Source of the DNA: Faecalicatena_A orotica
GTDB taxonomy: Bacteria > Bacillota > Clostridia > Lachnospirales > Lachnospiraceae
DNA length: 64,000 nucleotides
Assembly (NCBI RefSeq): GCF_040545875.1
Contig: NZ_JBEPMR010000001.1
Strand: one strand, 5' to 3'
Made by a program: the position numbers and the translations under genes. This document shows, in pieces, positions 25,232 through 33,846 of this stretch (the stretch's first letter is position 1; each line of letters opens with the position of its first letter). The notes beneath the pieces were generated by a model that made no database searches, was not told where the DNA came from, and was given only the letters and a program-made list of their open reading frames with translations.

Positions 25232-25720
25232 TTATTTTGAAACATCATAATTGCGGCTGCGCTTAATATCTTCCCTGTATGCAGCATTCAGCATTTTCTG
25301 AACTGCTATATGATTCTGCAATTCTTCTTCTGAAAAATCCTCCAGCATATGATAGGTGGTCCGCTGGCATAAGTGGTTGAATTCTACATGGTCTTTGTAT
25401 AATTCTTCCCCCTTTTTAGTCAGGCACAAATTATAAATGCGGTTATTCTGGTCATTCCGCGTCTGGTCTACATATCCTTTACTACGCAATTTCCTTACGA
25501 TCTGTGAACACGCACTTGTTGTCTTTTTCAAAATCATTCCCAGCTCAGTTACCGTAATACCGGGATGTTCTGCAATCAAATCTACAATATGGCCTTCTGT
25601 CTGAAACAATATATGATTTCCATAATGATGAGGAAGGGTGTCATACTCACACATTAAATCATATGCCTCATCCTGTGCATTCCATAGCTGTTCAAAAAGC
25701 TTATAGCGGTCTTCTCCCAT
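25232..25720 (-). CDS. MarR-family transcriptional regulator
   Basis: A 162-residue winged-helix regulator: EGHIVDLIAEHPGITVTELGMILKK, then SQIVRKLRSKGYVDQTRNDQNNRIYNL, the typical DxRxxxx wing. It lies upstream of the C-S lyase/APC permease pair on the same strand and may control it; a terminator separates them. Confidence 0.92.
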   Translation of the reverse strand: MGEDRYKLFEQLWNAQDEAYDLMCEYDTLPHHYGNHILFQTEGHIVDLIAEHPGITVTELGMILKKTTSACSQIVRKLRSKGYVDQTRNDQNNRIYNLCLTKKGEELYKDHVEFNHLCQRTTYHMLEDFSEEELQNHIAVQKMLNAAYREDIKRSRNYDVSK

Positions 25721-25876
25721 GTCTAACTCTACTCCTTTATCGGCTTAATCTTGCATTCAATGGCTTCCTGCGTCGATTTCGTACTGCTGCCTCATCAATT
25801 CTTTTATAAGTATACAATTATAAAGTATAGAAATCAATAAATAGCTAATAAATTTCTGTCACTTTATCGGCCTCGG

Positions 25877-25910
25877 TGCCGTGCAGCTAAGTGCACGGCA
25901 CGGTGTGAAC
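25877..25910. repeat. Intergenic repeat, copy A
   Basis: About 34 bases with a hairpin (GCCGTGCA / TGCACGGC arms at 25878-25899) followed by ACGGTGTGAAC. A related sequence with about six differences and one gap lies at 38834-38868. Both lie between genes. Confidence 0.6.
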
Positions 25911-26019
25911 AGTAATGCTCTGCCCTTATGATATATCCATAGACACAATATATATTTTTATATTTTTCATGATCAAATTAATTTTTTCAATATTTATATT
26001 AAAATATTTAATTTATATA

Positions 26020-26047
26020 TTGATTTTTTTAATATATGTGTTATATT
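26020..26047 (+). promoter_or_regulatory. Promoter of the DUF2089 operon
   Basis: -35 TTGATT (26020-26025) and -10 TATATT (26042-26047), 16 bases apart, or TATTAT (26044-26049) with an 18-base spacer, in very AT-rich DNA about 35 bases before the start codon. Confidence 0.6.
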
Positions 26048-26079
26048 ATTAGTAGAAGCAATCGAAAGGGAGTGATTAT

Positions 26080-26442
26080 ATGAACAAAGTCATCAGCCGC
26101 TGCCCCATCTGCAATAACGAGCTGACCGTAGTCAGGCTGAAATGCGATTCCTGTGAAACCGTGATCGAGAATAATTTCAGACTCAGCAAATTTGATTATC
26201 TGTCCGACGAGGAGCTCTATTTTACAGAGACTTTCATACGGTGCAGGGGCAATATCAAAGAGATGGAAAAGGAACTGGGTATCTCTTACCCAACCGTCCG
26301 CTCCAGACTGGATTCTGTCATAAAGAAGCTGGGCTATGAGACAGAATCCTCCGACCAGAAGTCAAAAAAGAAGGAGGAGATACTCCGGGCTCTGGAAAAT
26401 AAGGAGATAACTGCTGAAGAGGCACTCGCACAGTTGAAATAG
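26080..26442 (+). CDS. DUF2089 family protein
   Basis: A 120-residue protein with an N-terminal zinc-ribbon (CPIC near residue 8 and CDSC near residue 26), then an HTH-like region (FIRCRGNIKEMEKELGISYPTVRSRLD) and a C-terminal helix (KEEILRALENKEITAEEALAQLK) like a SHOCT domain. This is DUF2089, probably DNA-binding. The AAAGGGAG site precedes the ATG. It begins a three-gene operon with two small proteins. Confidence 0.88.
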   Translation: MNKVISRCPICNNELTVVRLKCDSCETVIENNFRLSKFDYLSDEELYFTETFIRCRGNIKEMEKELGISYPTVRSRLDSVIKKLGYETESSDQKSKKKEEILRALENKEITAEEALAQLK

Positions 26443-26471
26443 TGTGGTATAAAATGAAAAGGAGAATTGAT

Positions 26472-26858
26472 ATGGATGAAACATTAAGAATTTTAAAAAT
26501 GATCGAGGATGGAACGATTACCGCGGAACAGGGGGCAGAGCTTATGTCTGCCATTAACACAGAACTGAGCGTACCACAGGCTGCAGTCACAAAAACAGGG
26601 TATGATAAGAAAATGTTCCGTATCATCGTAGACAGCACGACCGGAGACAAAGTGAAAGTCCAGTTCCCGGTTGGTGCGATTAAGAAGATTCTCAAAGTAA
26701 CGGGGAAACTCCCGATACCGGAAGCGGATCTTGAGGGATTCGATCTGCCCGCTATGATGGATGCCATTCTCGAATGTCTGGAAGACGAAACCGACGGGGA
26801 TTTCGTCAATGTGGAAGCCGCTGACGGAACAACTGTTCGGATATATGTTGACAAATAA
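26472..26858 (+). CDS. SHOCT-like domain protein
   Basis: A 128-residue protein. It begins with a short helical hairpin (LRILKMIEDGTITAEQGAELMSAI) of the SHOCT-like type often joined to YvlB/DUF4097 proteins. The C-terminal part ends in VNVEAADGTTVRIYV, nearly repeated in the next gene product (VHVEAADGTFVSIRI). The start at 26472 follows AAAGGAG; the frame from 26442 overlaps the upstream stop. Function is unknown; probably a partner of the DUF2089 regulator. Confidence 0.78.
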   Translation: MDETLRILKMIEDGTITAEQGAELMSAINTELSVPQAAVTKTGYDKKMFRIIVDSTTGDKVKVQFPVGAIKKILKVTGKLPIPEADLEGFDLPAMMDAILECLEDETDGDFVNVEAADGTTVRIYVDK

Positions 26859-26870
26859 GAGGATGCTGTT

Positions 26871-27134
26871 ATGAAGATAAAGATCAGGACAACGGGATTT
26901 CATTTATCCATTCCCGTCCCCATCGGCATGGCCGGGTTCGTTATCAGGGTGATCCCTGAACACGTCTTTCTGGAAATGAATAGGAATATACCCGAACCTT
27001 ATTCCGGTTTGGTTACAAAAGAGAATGTGCGGATGATTCTGGAAGAATGTCAGGATATTCTTAAAGAGAATAAAGGGCTTGAGGTGGTGCATGTGGAGGC
27101 TGCTGACGGAACCTTTGTGTCCATACGAATATAG
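26871..27134 (+). CDS. Small protein paralogous to the preceding gene product
   Basis: An 87-residue protein, 12 bases after the SHOCT-like gene. It has a short hydrophobic N-terminal part (LSIPVPIGMAGFVIRVIP) and then a C-terminal domain matching the C-terminal half of the previous protein (ENVRMILEECQDILKEN, then the VEAADGT motif). The two C-terminal domains probably arose by duplication. It has no N-terminal SHOCT hairpin. Function is unknown. Confidence 0.72.
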   Translation: MKIKIRTTGFHLSIPVPIGMAGFVIRVIPEHVFLEMNRNIPEPYSGLVTKENVRMILEECQDILKENKGLEVVHVEAADGTFVSIRI

Positions 27135-27175
27135 AAAGTATGAGACGTACTTTCCTCGTATGAAACAAGAATAAT

Positions 27176-27211
27176 AGAGGGAGATCTGCTAATTAAAGCA
27201 TGGTCTCCCTC
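27176..27211. terminator. Bidirectional terminator
   Basis: AGAGGGAGA (27176-27184) pairs with TCTCCCTCT (27203-27211), extended inward by GC/GC; A/T-rich on both sides. It lies between the convergent DUF2089 operon and the oleate hydratase gene. A smaller hairpin (GAAAGTA/TACTTTC) lies at 27134-27154. Confidence 0.7.
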
Positions 27212-27226
27212 TCCTTGTTCACATGG

Positions 27227-29200
27227 CTACATATTCTCTTTCAGTACATCATGGTCTCTTAACAGCTTCTCTATAACGGTTCCCTTAACAAGACCGATCA
27301 AAGGCTTTTTCAATACATTAAGCGGTCCAGGCAGTTCGATCTCGAGCGGGGATTTTCCATCCATCAGTTTTACGGAACTGTCGAGCAGTTCACGGATATC
27401 ATACACACTTCCCCATACTTCCGGAACGCCCCTGTCGACGCCGAGCAGTCCGTATACTGCTTCCATAGCCGTTCTTACTGAGTATTCTGTTGTGAAAACA
27501 GTATCCCTCGGTGTCTCGGCAAATTGTCCGAGAAAGGCAAAGTTCACACAGCCATCCGGGATGACGTCCGGCCTGTCACCTTTTGTCCTTGGCATAAAGA
27601 ATGCTGTGATGTACGGCATCATGGTCGGTACACATACGGCACTGTTTTCAGCCAGATCAGGAATCAGTTCGACCGGAACACCTAAGTGGAACAGCCATTC
27701 TTCGGTAATCTCTTTTCCGGTACATTCTTTCATCGGCTTTTTCACATAATCCCCGGGCACATCTGTAAATAACCCATATACCCAGACGCATACCTTCTCC
27801 GGGTCCTGATCCTTGAACTGTCCCTGTCTGTTTATTGTCCAGCTCATCAGCCATTTAGAATCCTTACAGCTTACGATACCGCCTGTAACGACTTTTCCGC
27901 TTCTCGGGTCACGTTTACAGATATTTGTAATATAAGGGATAATCTTATCATCCAGTGTTGTAATTGTAGCGGATTCCCAGTTCGTCTTCTGGATATCAGA
28001 GCAGAACTTCTCCGGATGTCCGAAGGACGGGTCCTGTTTAGCAATGTTTTTCCAGAGGCTCCAGCATCCGCTGGTCCTTACTTCCGCGTCACCGTTCGGT
28101 GCATGATTCTGATCGCCATAAATTGTTCCCTCCGTACAGCTGCCGTTTGTCACGAATACAAGGTCATTTTCGGTCAGAAGGATTCCTTTTTCAACGCCCT
28201 TCACTTTACACTCAATAGCTGTTGCGACTTTTTTGCTGCCTTTGCAGTCAAAGATAACATTCGTCACTTCCGTGTTGAACTGGAAATCAACGCCTGCCTT
28301 TTCCAGATATCTCTGCATTGGAAGAATCAGTGATTCATACTGGTTGTATTTTGTAAATTTGAGGGCGCTGAAATCCGGCAGGCCTCCGATATGGTGGATA
28401 AATCTCTGGAAATATAATTTCATTTCCAAGGCACTGTGCCAGTTCTCGAATGCAAACATGGTCCTCCAGTACAGCCAGAATGTAGAATCAAATACTTCTT
28501 CGTCAAACACATCTTCGATCGTTTTATCGTAAAGGTCCTCGTCTTTTGTCATGAAAAGTTTCATGATCTCCATGCAGCCCTTCTGGCTTAAGTTGAACTT
28601 TCCGTCCGTATGTGCATCTTCTCCCCTGTTCACCGTTGCCCGGCACAGAGAGTAATTCGGGTCATGTTTGTTCAGCCAGTAATACTCATCTAATACGGAG
28701 ACATCCGGCGTCTCGATGGAAGGGATGCTATGGAACAAATCCCACAGGCATTCGAAATGATTTTCCATCTCTCTTCCGCCCCTCATGATATAGCCGCGGG
28801 TGGAATCGTATATGCCGTCACAGGCTCCTCCTGCAATATCCATCGCTTCCAGTATGTGAATGTGGGAGCCCTCCATCTGGCCGTCCCTCACGAGGAAACA
28901 TGCTGCTGCAAGGGATGCGAGTCCGCTTCCTACGATGTACGCATTTTTTTCATCCACGCCTTCCGGCTTCTCCGGACGGGCAAATGCTTCATAGTTTCCG
29001 TTCGTATACCGGATTCCTTTACTATTTTTCTCGTCTTTTCCACGCTCTGTATTTCGGTATTCGTTTTCCTCTAATACAGTTGCTTTTTCTTTATTTTCGT
29101 CTTTTTTATTTTCTCTTGATTTCTTTGCATATAATGCAGCTGCACCTGCACCTACTGCAATTGCAGAAGCAACACCAAATTTTGTTCCTTTTTTTGCCAT
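27227..29200 (-). CDS. ohyA: Oleate hydratase with an N-terminal membrane anchor
   Basis: A 657-residue FAD enzyme of the myosin-cross-reactive-antigen family. The FAD-binding motif is YIVGSGLASLAAACFLVRDG (about residues 88-107), with ILEAMDIAGGACDG, RGGREMENHFECLWDLF and QFAETPRDTVFTTEYSVRTAMEAVYGLL near the C-terminus, all typical. It adds water to cis-9 double bonds of unsaturated fatty acids such as oleate. Unusually, about 80 residues precede the conserved core: a hydrophobic stretch (FGVASAIAVGAGAAALYA, residues 8-25) and a charged Lys/Glu-rich linker, which would tether it to the membrane. A TetR regulator lies upstream on the same strand. Confidence 0.93.
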   Translation of the reverse strand: MAKKGTKFGVASAIAVGAGAAALYAKKSRENKKDENKEKATVLEENEYRNTERGKDEKNSKGIRYTNGNYEAFARPEKPEGVDEKNAYIVGSGLASLAAACFLVRDGQMEGSHIHILEAMDIAGGACDGIYDSTRGYIMRGGREMENHFECLWDLFHSIPSIETPDVSVLDEYYWLNKHDPNYSLCRATVNRGEDAHTDGKFNLSQKGCMEIMKLFMTKDEDLYDKTIEDVFDEEVFDSTFWLYWRTMFAFENWHSALEMKLYFQRFIHHIGGLPDFSALKFTKYNQYESLILPMQRYLEKAGVDFQFNTEVTNVIFDCKGSKKVATAIECKVKGVEKGILLTENDLVFVTNGSCTEGTIYGDQNHAPNGDAEVRTSGCWSLWKNIAKQDPSFGHPEKFCSDIQKTNWESATITTLDDKIIPYITNICKRDPRSGKVVTGGIVSCKDSKWLMSWTINRQGQFKDQDPEKVCVWVYGLFTDVPGDYVKKPMKECTGKEITEEWLFHLGVPVELIPDLAENSAVCVPTMMPYITAFFMPRTKGDRPDVIPDGCVNFAFLGQFAETPRDTVFTTEYSVRTAMEAVYGLLGVDRGVPEVWGSVYDIRELLDSSVKLMDGKSPLEIELPGPLNVLKKPLIGLVKGTVIEKLLRDHDVLKENM

Positions 29201-29280
29201 AGCTGTTACCGCCTTTCTGAAGTATCTTTTTCTTTGCTACAGCTACATCATAGTCCTGAAGGTTCTATCCCGCAATTTAC

Positions 29281-29323
29281 AAAACAGGGGATTTGATAAA
29301 AAACTTATCAAATCCCCTGTTTT
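29281..29323 (-). terminator. Terminator after the TetR gene
   Basis: Perfect 18-base arms (29281-29298 and 29306-29323) with T-rich and A-rich flanks, between the TetR gene and the oleate hydratase gene. Each gene is therefore probably transcribed separately. Confidence 0.85.
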
Positions 29324-29355
29324 GTATAATACATGTAACTGTTCGGGTTTAAGAA

Positions 29356-29916
29356 TCATGAACGGCTGCTGAAATTCTGGATAGAGTTTGCTATATTTCC
29401 TTTCAGGGTAATGCTGAGTTTATCCGTGATATCCCCATAATCCTCCTTCATCCCGTCCTTAATCCAGTCCAGCATGATTCCCACGAACCCGTATTTGTAA
29501 AAATCTGCAATGAAGGCCATTTCCTCTTCCGTAATATCAAGCCCCGCTGACTTCTCCTCCACAACACCGATCAAAAGGCTGTGGGTCAGCTTGAACAGAT
29601 AATTCTCGATCTGCTCACGGCTGAGCGTACGGTACACGTTCATGATAAAGGGCTTATTTTCAATGACAGCCTCAAAAATCTGCTGCAATCCTTCCTGCCA
29701 TGTATCATAAGTTTTCTTTCCCTGAAGCGCCCGTCTGGCATCCTCCAGGCATACCCATTCTATCAGGTCATATATATCTTTAAAATGATAGTAAAAAGCC
29801 ATGCGGCTGATTCCACAGTCATTCGTTATATCGCTGATTGTAATCTTATCCACCGGCTTTTGCAGGAGCAGTTTTTTCAAAGACGTTTCCAGTGCATATT
29901 TTGTTGTATTTGACAT
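29356..29916 (-). CDS. TetR-family regulator
   Basis: A 186-residue TetR protein with HTH ISDITNDCGISRMAFYYHFKDIYDLIEW and a C-terminal domain resembling the DhaS-like/TetR_C group (FVGIMLDWIKDGMK). The start at 29916 follows AAGGAG; a longer frame to 29973 lacks a site. It sits just upstream of oleate hydratase and may regulate it in response to fatty acids; this is inferred from position only. Confidence 0.88.
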   Translation of the reverse strand: MSNTTKYALETSLKKLLLQKPVDKITISDITNDCGISRMAFYYHFKDIYDLIEWVCLEDARRALQGKKTYDTWQEGLQQIFEAVIENKPFIMNVYRTLSREQIENYLFKLTHSLLIGVVEEKSAGLDITEEEMAFIADFYKYGFVGIMLDWIKDGMKEDYGDITDKLSITLKGNIANSIQNFSSRS

Positions 29917-30010
29917 GATGAACTCCTTCCTCTTGGCATCGCAAAATAGATTGCTTACCTGAATTGTACACAATTTTTATGAAAAAGGAAAGAGTCCTCT
30001 CTTACATTAT

Positions 30011-30931
30011 CTACTTAATCAATTCCACTTCTACCGGGATGGATTTTTCCACACTCTCACCGCTGATCATCTTCAATGCTGTCAATACGGCAGTCTCTCC
30101 CATAAGCTCCGGCTTCTGTGCAACCGTTGCTGCCATCTTTCCTGCCTTTACTGCTGCCACTGCATCATCAGTCGCGTCGAAACCGACTACTTTGATGTCC
30201 TTCCCGGATGCGGCGATTGCCTCTACCGCTCCGAGTGCCATCTCATCATTGTGTGCAAATACACCCTTGATCTCACCGTCGGACTGCAGGATATTTTCCA
30301 TAACGTTCATCCCCTCTGCACGGTTAAAATTTGCGGACTGGCTTGCCACAACGTCAAAATCCTGATCCGCTACCAGATGGAAACCATCTCCACGGTCAAT
30401 TGTTGCGGATGCACCCGGAACGCCCTGAATCTCCGCTGCCTTCGCGCCTTCTCCAATCAGTTCCTTCAGGTACTCCGTTGCCATTTTTGCACCCTCCACG
30501 TTATCAGATGCAATCTGGCAGTCCACTTCCGCACCGTTTACCACACGGTCCACAGAAATGACTTTGATCCCTTTTGACAGCGCGTCTTTTACGACAGGGC
30601 CCACTGCATCAGAATCTACCGGATTAACGATCAGCACGCTCACGTTTCTGGAAATCAGATCTTCGATGTCACTTGTCTGCTTAGCCGCGTCATCTCCGGC
30701 ATCTACGACAATCAGATCTGCATCTTCCTCTGCCGCTGTTTCCTTTGCCCCGTCGGAAAGGGATACGAAGAACGGGTTGTTCAGTGTGGATACGGAGAAT
30801 CCGATTGCCCCGCTTCCCTCCGATACAGTTCCCGAATTATCCTCTCCGTCTATTGTGATTGCATTGCATCCTGTAGCTGTAAATAAGACTGCACATGTCA
30901 GTACTGATACCATTAATTTCTTTAATCTCAT
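30011..30931 (-). CDS. rbsB: Ribose ABC transporter substrate-binding lipoprotein
   Basis: A 306-residue protein with a lipoprotein signal (hydrophobic stretch then TATGC) and a type I periplasmic-binding fold: IGFSVSTLNNPFFVSL, VDAGDDAAKQTSDIEDLI, and VVGFDATDDAVAAVKAG. It captures ribose outside the cell for RbsC/RbsA. The ATG at 30931 follows GGAAAGG; a GTG at 30940 is too close to it. It is the last gene of the rbs operon. Confidence 0.95.
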   Translation of the reverse strand: MRLKKLMVSVLTCAVLFTATGCNAITIDGEDNSGTVSEGSGAIGFSVSTLNNPFFVSLSDGAKETAAEEDADLIVVDAGDDAAKQTSDIEDLISRNVSVLIVNPVDSDAVGPVVKDALSKGIKVISVDRVVNGAEVDCQIASDNVEGAKMATEYLKELIGEGAKAAEIQGVPGASATIDRGDGFHLVADQDFDVVASQSANFNRAEGMNVMENILQSDGEIKGVFAHNDEMALGAVEAIAASGKDIKVVGFDATDDAVAAVKAGKMAATVAQKPELMGETAVLTALKMISGESVEKSIPVEVELIK

Positions 30932-30951
30932 AACTTTCACCTTTCCTTTCT

Positions 30952-31890
30952 CTAACGCTTGCGGTCTGACAGTACGGCAACGAGGATGACAAGCCCCTTG
31001 ATGACGTCCTGATAATAGGATGAAACGCCTAAGATATTCAGTCCGTTATTCAATACTGCAATGATCAGCACACCGATCAGTGTCCCGTATATTTTTCCAC
31101 GTCCGCCGCTCATACTTGTTCCGCCAAGCGCTACTGCCGCGATTGCATCCAGTTCATATCCGTCACCGAGTGTCGGCTGTGCGGAACCGAGTCTGGAGAG
31201 CAGGATCAGACCTGAAAGAGCTGCCATGAAACCAGAAATTGCATACGCTATAATTTTCGTCCTGTGAATATTGATCCCGGCGAGTTTTGCACACTTTGCA
31301 TTGCTTCCGGTTGCATAGATTGCACGTCCGAAAGTTGTTTTCTGCAGCAGGATGTAAAATCCGATAAAAATAAGAAGCAGCAGGATAACTGGAATCGGAA
31401 TATGGTAGAAATTCCCTTTCCCCACAACTTTCAATGTAAAACTGTCTCCAAGGTTGGAAATCGGCTTTCCATTTGTAAAAATCATTGTCAGGCCGCGGTA
31501 AACTGTCATCGTAATTAATGTTGCAATAAACGGCTGGAGCCTTCCTTTTGTTACAAGTACACCGCTCACACAGCCGAGCAGGATCCCGATCACAAGTGCA
31601 AGGAGCATTGCCAGACCTACCGGCACGCCGCTTACGATCATGCCTGCACACAACGCGGTCGAAAGGGCGAGCACAGAGCCGACTGAAAGGTCGATGGCAT
31701 CTGTCAGGATGACACACGTCATGCCGAATGCGATCAGTCCGTTGATGGAAGACTGGCGCAGCAGGGATAAAAAGTTATTCCATGTTCTGAATTCAGGGCT
31801 TACACAGCTGATTCCCACTACAAGCAGAATCAACGCGATCAGGGCGCCCAGATCCTGGGCATGATTTAAAATTTTCTTTTTCTCATTCAT
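30952..31890 (-). CDS. rbsC: Ribose ABC transporter permease
   Basis: A 312-residue membrane protein with eight to ten hydrophobic segments and the family motif DLSVGSVLALSTAL, and GGTSMSGGRGKIYGTLIG, the cytoplasmic coupling loop. Its ATG overlaps the stop of rbsA by one base (TAATG). Confidence 0.96.
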   Translation of the reverse strand: MNEKKKILNHAQDLGALIALILLVVGISCVSPEFRTWNNFLSLLRQSSINGLIAFGMTCVILTDAIDLSVGSVLALSTALCAGMIVSGVPVGLAMLLALVIGILLGCVSGVLVTKGRLQPFIATLITMTVYRGLTMIFTNGKPISNLGDSFTLKVVGKGNFYHIPIPVILLLLIFIGFYILLQKTTFGRAIYATGSNAKCAKLAGINIHRTKIIAYAISGFMAALSGLILLSRLGSAQPTLGDGYELDAIAAVALGGTSMSGGRGKIYGTLIGVLIIAVLNNGLNILGVSSYYQDVIKGLVILVAVLSDRKR

Positions 31891-33377
31891 TAGATTGTTC
31901 CTCCTGTTGCTAACGTCATAACATTTTCCTGATTTGCTTCCTCTTTGCTTATAATTCCTCTGACAAGGCCTTCACGCACTACCATGACCCGGTCGCTCAT
32001 CCCGAGAACTTCCGGCAGTTCAGAGGAAACCATGATGATCGCCACACCCTTTGCCGCCAGCTTATTAATGATTGTATAAATCTCCTTTTTTGCACCAATA
32101 TCCACACCACGTGTTGGTTCATCCAGAATGAGGATTTTCGGGTCTGTATAAATCCATTTTGCAAACACAACCTTCTGCTGGTTTCCGCCGCTTAAGTTGT
32201 TACATTCGTGATCCGGTCCGAAGCATTTAATGTGGAGTTCCTCTATCGCCCTGCTCACCAGATCTGCCTCTTTTTTCTTCTTTAAAAATACTTTCCGGCT
32301 GGATACTTTATCCAGATTGGCAAGTGCAACGTTTGTCTGAATGCTTTCTTCCAGCATCAGACCTTCTGTCTTTCTGTCCTCCGTGATAAATCCAATTCCG
32401 TATTTCATTGCCTGCATAGGTGATTTAATCTGTACTTCTCTGCCTTCAATCAGGATATGTCCGCTGTCATAGGAGAGGTTTCCGAATATTGCCTGCATAA
32501 TCTCCGTACGCCCGGCGCCCATGAGTCCTGATACCCCAAGCACTTCACCCGCACGGACTGAAAAGCTTACGTTCTGGAAAATGCCCTCTTTTGTAAGGCC
32601 TTCCACACTAAGTATTTCTTCTTTTATTTCACAGCTTCGTGCAGGATAGCGCTCCCCGATCTCACGCCCGATCATCATCTTGACAATCTCATTCATGTTT
32701 GTATCCGGGATGTTCTTCGTTCCCACATAGGTTCCGTCCCGCAGCACGGAGATACGGTCGCAGAGTTCAAAAATCTCTTCCATACGGTGGGATATGTAAA
32801 CGATGGAAACGCCTGATTTCCGAAGCCCCTGAATGACTTCAAAAAGCACCGCTGTCTCGCTCTGAGTAAGTGCTGCCGTCGGCTCATCCATAATAATAAC
32901 TTTGGCATCCACCATCAGTGCTTTGCAGATCTCTATCATCTGCTGCTGTCCGACAGACAGATTGGACATCGTTTCTGCCGGGGAGATGGATACTCCCAGC
33001 CTGTTCAATGCTTCCTCCGCCTTTTTCCTCATTGCTTTGGAATCACAGAGGCCGAATCTTCCTTTGATCTCCTTCCCCATGAAAAGGTTTTCCTCCACAG
33101 TCAGATCAAACAGCACGTTTAATTCCTGATGGATAAATACGATTCCGTCCTTCTCCGCTTCCTGAGGATTCCTGTAGTGGACCTCTTTCCCATCCACATA
33201 CACTTCCCCGGCATCCTTTGTATATACGCCGGTCAGTATCTTCATCAGTGTGGATTTTCCGGCGCCATTTTCCCCCATCAGCGCATGGACTTCCCCGTCA
33301 CCTAAGACAAATCCGGCATCTTTCAGAACCTGGTTAGATCCGAAAGCTTTGTCAATTCCTTTCATTTCTATCTGCAT
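31890..33377 (-). CDS. rbsA: Ribose ABC transporter ATPase (two nucleotide-binding domains)
   Basis: A 495-residue double ATPase. The first half has Walker A GENGAGKST, signature LSVGQQQMIEICKAL and Walker B IIMDEPTAAL. The second half has the degenerate GLMGAGRTE Walker A typical of sugar importers, signature LSGGNQQKV and Walker B LILDEPTRGVD. It drives ribose import with RbsC and RbsB. Confidence 0.96.
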   Translation of the reverse strand: MQIEMKGIDKAFGSNQVLKDAGFVLGDGEVHALMGENGAGKSTLMKILTGVYTKDAGEVYVDGKEVHYRNPQEAEKDGIVFIHQELNVLFDLTVEENLFMGKEIKGRFGLCDSKAMRKKAEEALNRLGVSISPAETMSNLSVGQQQMIEICKALMVDAKVIIMDEPTAALTQSETAVLFEVIQGLRKSGVSIVYISHRMEEIFELCDRISVLRDGTYVGTKNIPDTNMNEIVKMMIGREIGERYPARSCEIKEEILSVEGLTKEGIFQNVSFSVRAGEVLGVSGLMGAGRTEIMQAIFGNLSYDSGHILIEGREVQIKSPMQAMKYGIGFITEDRKTEGLMLEESIQTNVALANLDKVSSRKVFLKKKKEADLVSRAIEELHIKCFGPDHECNNLSGGNQQKVVFAKWIYTDPKILILDEPTRGVDIGAKKEIYTIINKLAAKGVAIIMVSSELPEVLGMSDRVMVVREGLVRGIISKEEANQENVMTLATGGTI

Positions 33378-33415
33378 ACTTCTTCCTCCTAAAGGTCCTC
33401 CGCATCCGGCTGCTG

Positions 33416-33823
33416 TTAAAACAGGCAGGCTGACTGCAGGATGATATTTGCATATGGTGTTGTCTCTCCGGTCCTGATCACGGCCTTACATGATTTTGTT
33501 CTTTTTTTCAGTTCTTCATGAGAAACAAACTCTGTTTTGAAACCGGTTTCAAAAGTGGCAGATAATGACTGTATTTCATTCAAAACCTCTGGATTCTTTT
33601 CTTTGATTTCTTCCGCAAGTACTATTTTTTCAATCTTCATGTCTGCGGACACAGCTTTGAGCACATCCATAAAAGACGGCATGCCTTTTACAAGTGCCAG
33701 ATCAATACGTTCCGTCTCCTCCGGAACCGGAAGTCCGCAGTCCCCGACTGCAATCGTATCTGTATGCCCCATATAGGAGAGCACCCTTGAAATATCTGCG
33801 TTTAATATTCCTGATTTTTTCAT
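33416..33823 (-). CDS. rbsD: D-ribose pyranase
   Basis: A 135-residue protein with the catalytic His in VLSYMGHTDTIAVGDCGLPVP and the C-terminal YANIILQS. It interconverts pyranose and furanose forms of ribose. The ATG at 33823 follows GGAGG; a GTG lies one codon upstream. A perfect 20-base palindrome inside the gene (33535-33554) resembles the rbs operator. Confidence 0.95.
   Translation of the reverse strand: MKKSGILNADISRVLSYMGHTDTIAVGDCGLPVPEETERIDLALVKGMPSFMDVLKAVSADMKIEKIVLAEEIKEKNPEVLNEIQSLSATFETGFKTEFVSHEELKKRTKSCKAVIRTGETTPYANIILQSACLF
33535..33554. promoter_or_regulatory. Operator-like palindrome inside rbsD
   Basis: A perfect 20-base palindrome with half-site TTTTGAAACC. Its half-sites match the putative RbsR operator before rbsR (TTGAAAC / GTTTCAA). 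A 12-base form (GAAACC / GGTTTC) also occurs inside rbsR at 35639-35650. It may be a secondary RbsR or CcpA site. Confidence 0.5.
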
Positions 33824-33846
33824 CACTTTTCCTCCTTTCTTTCCTT

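Larger units (their letters stand above)
25721..26079. other. Divergent intergenic region, AT-rich
   Basis: A 359-base stretch between the MarR gene and the DUF2089 operon with no credible gene. It contains a GC-rich repeat at 25877-25910 and a very AT-rich run (about 25940-26050) leading into the plus-strand promoter. Confidence 0.8.
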
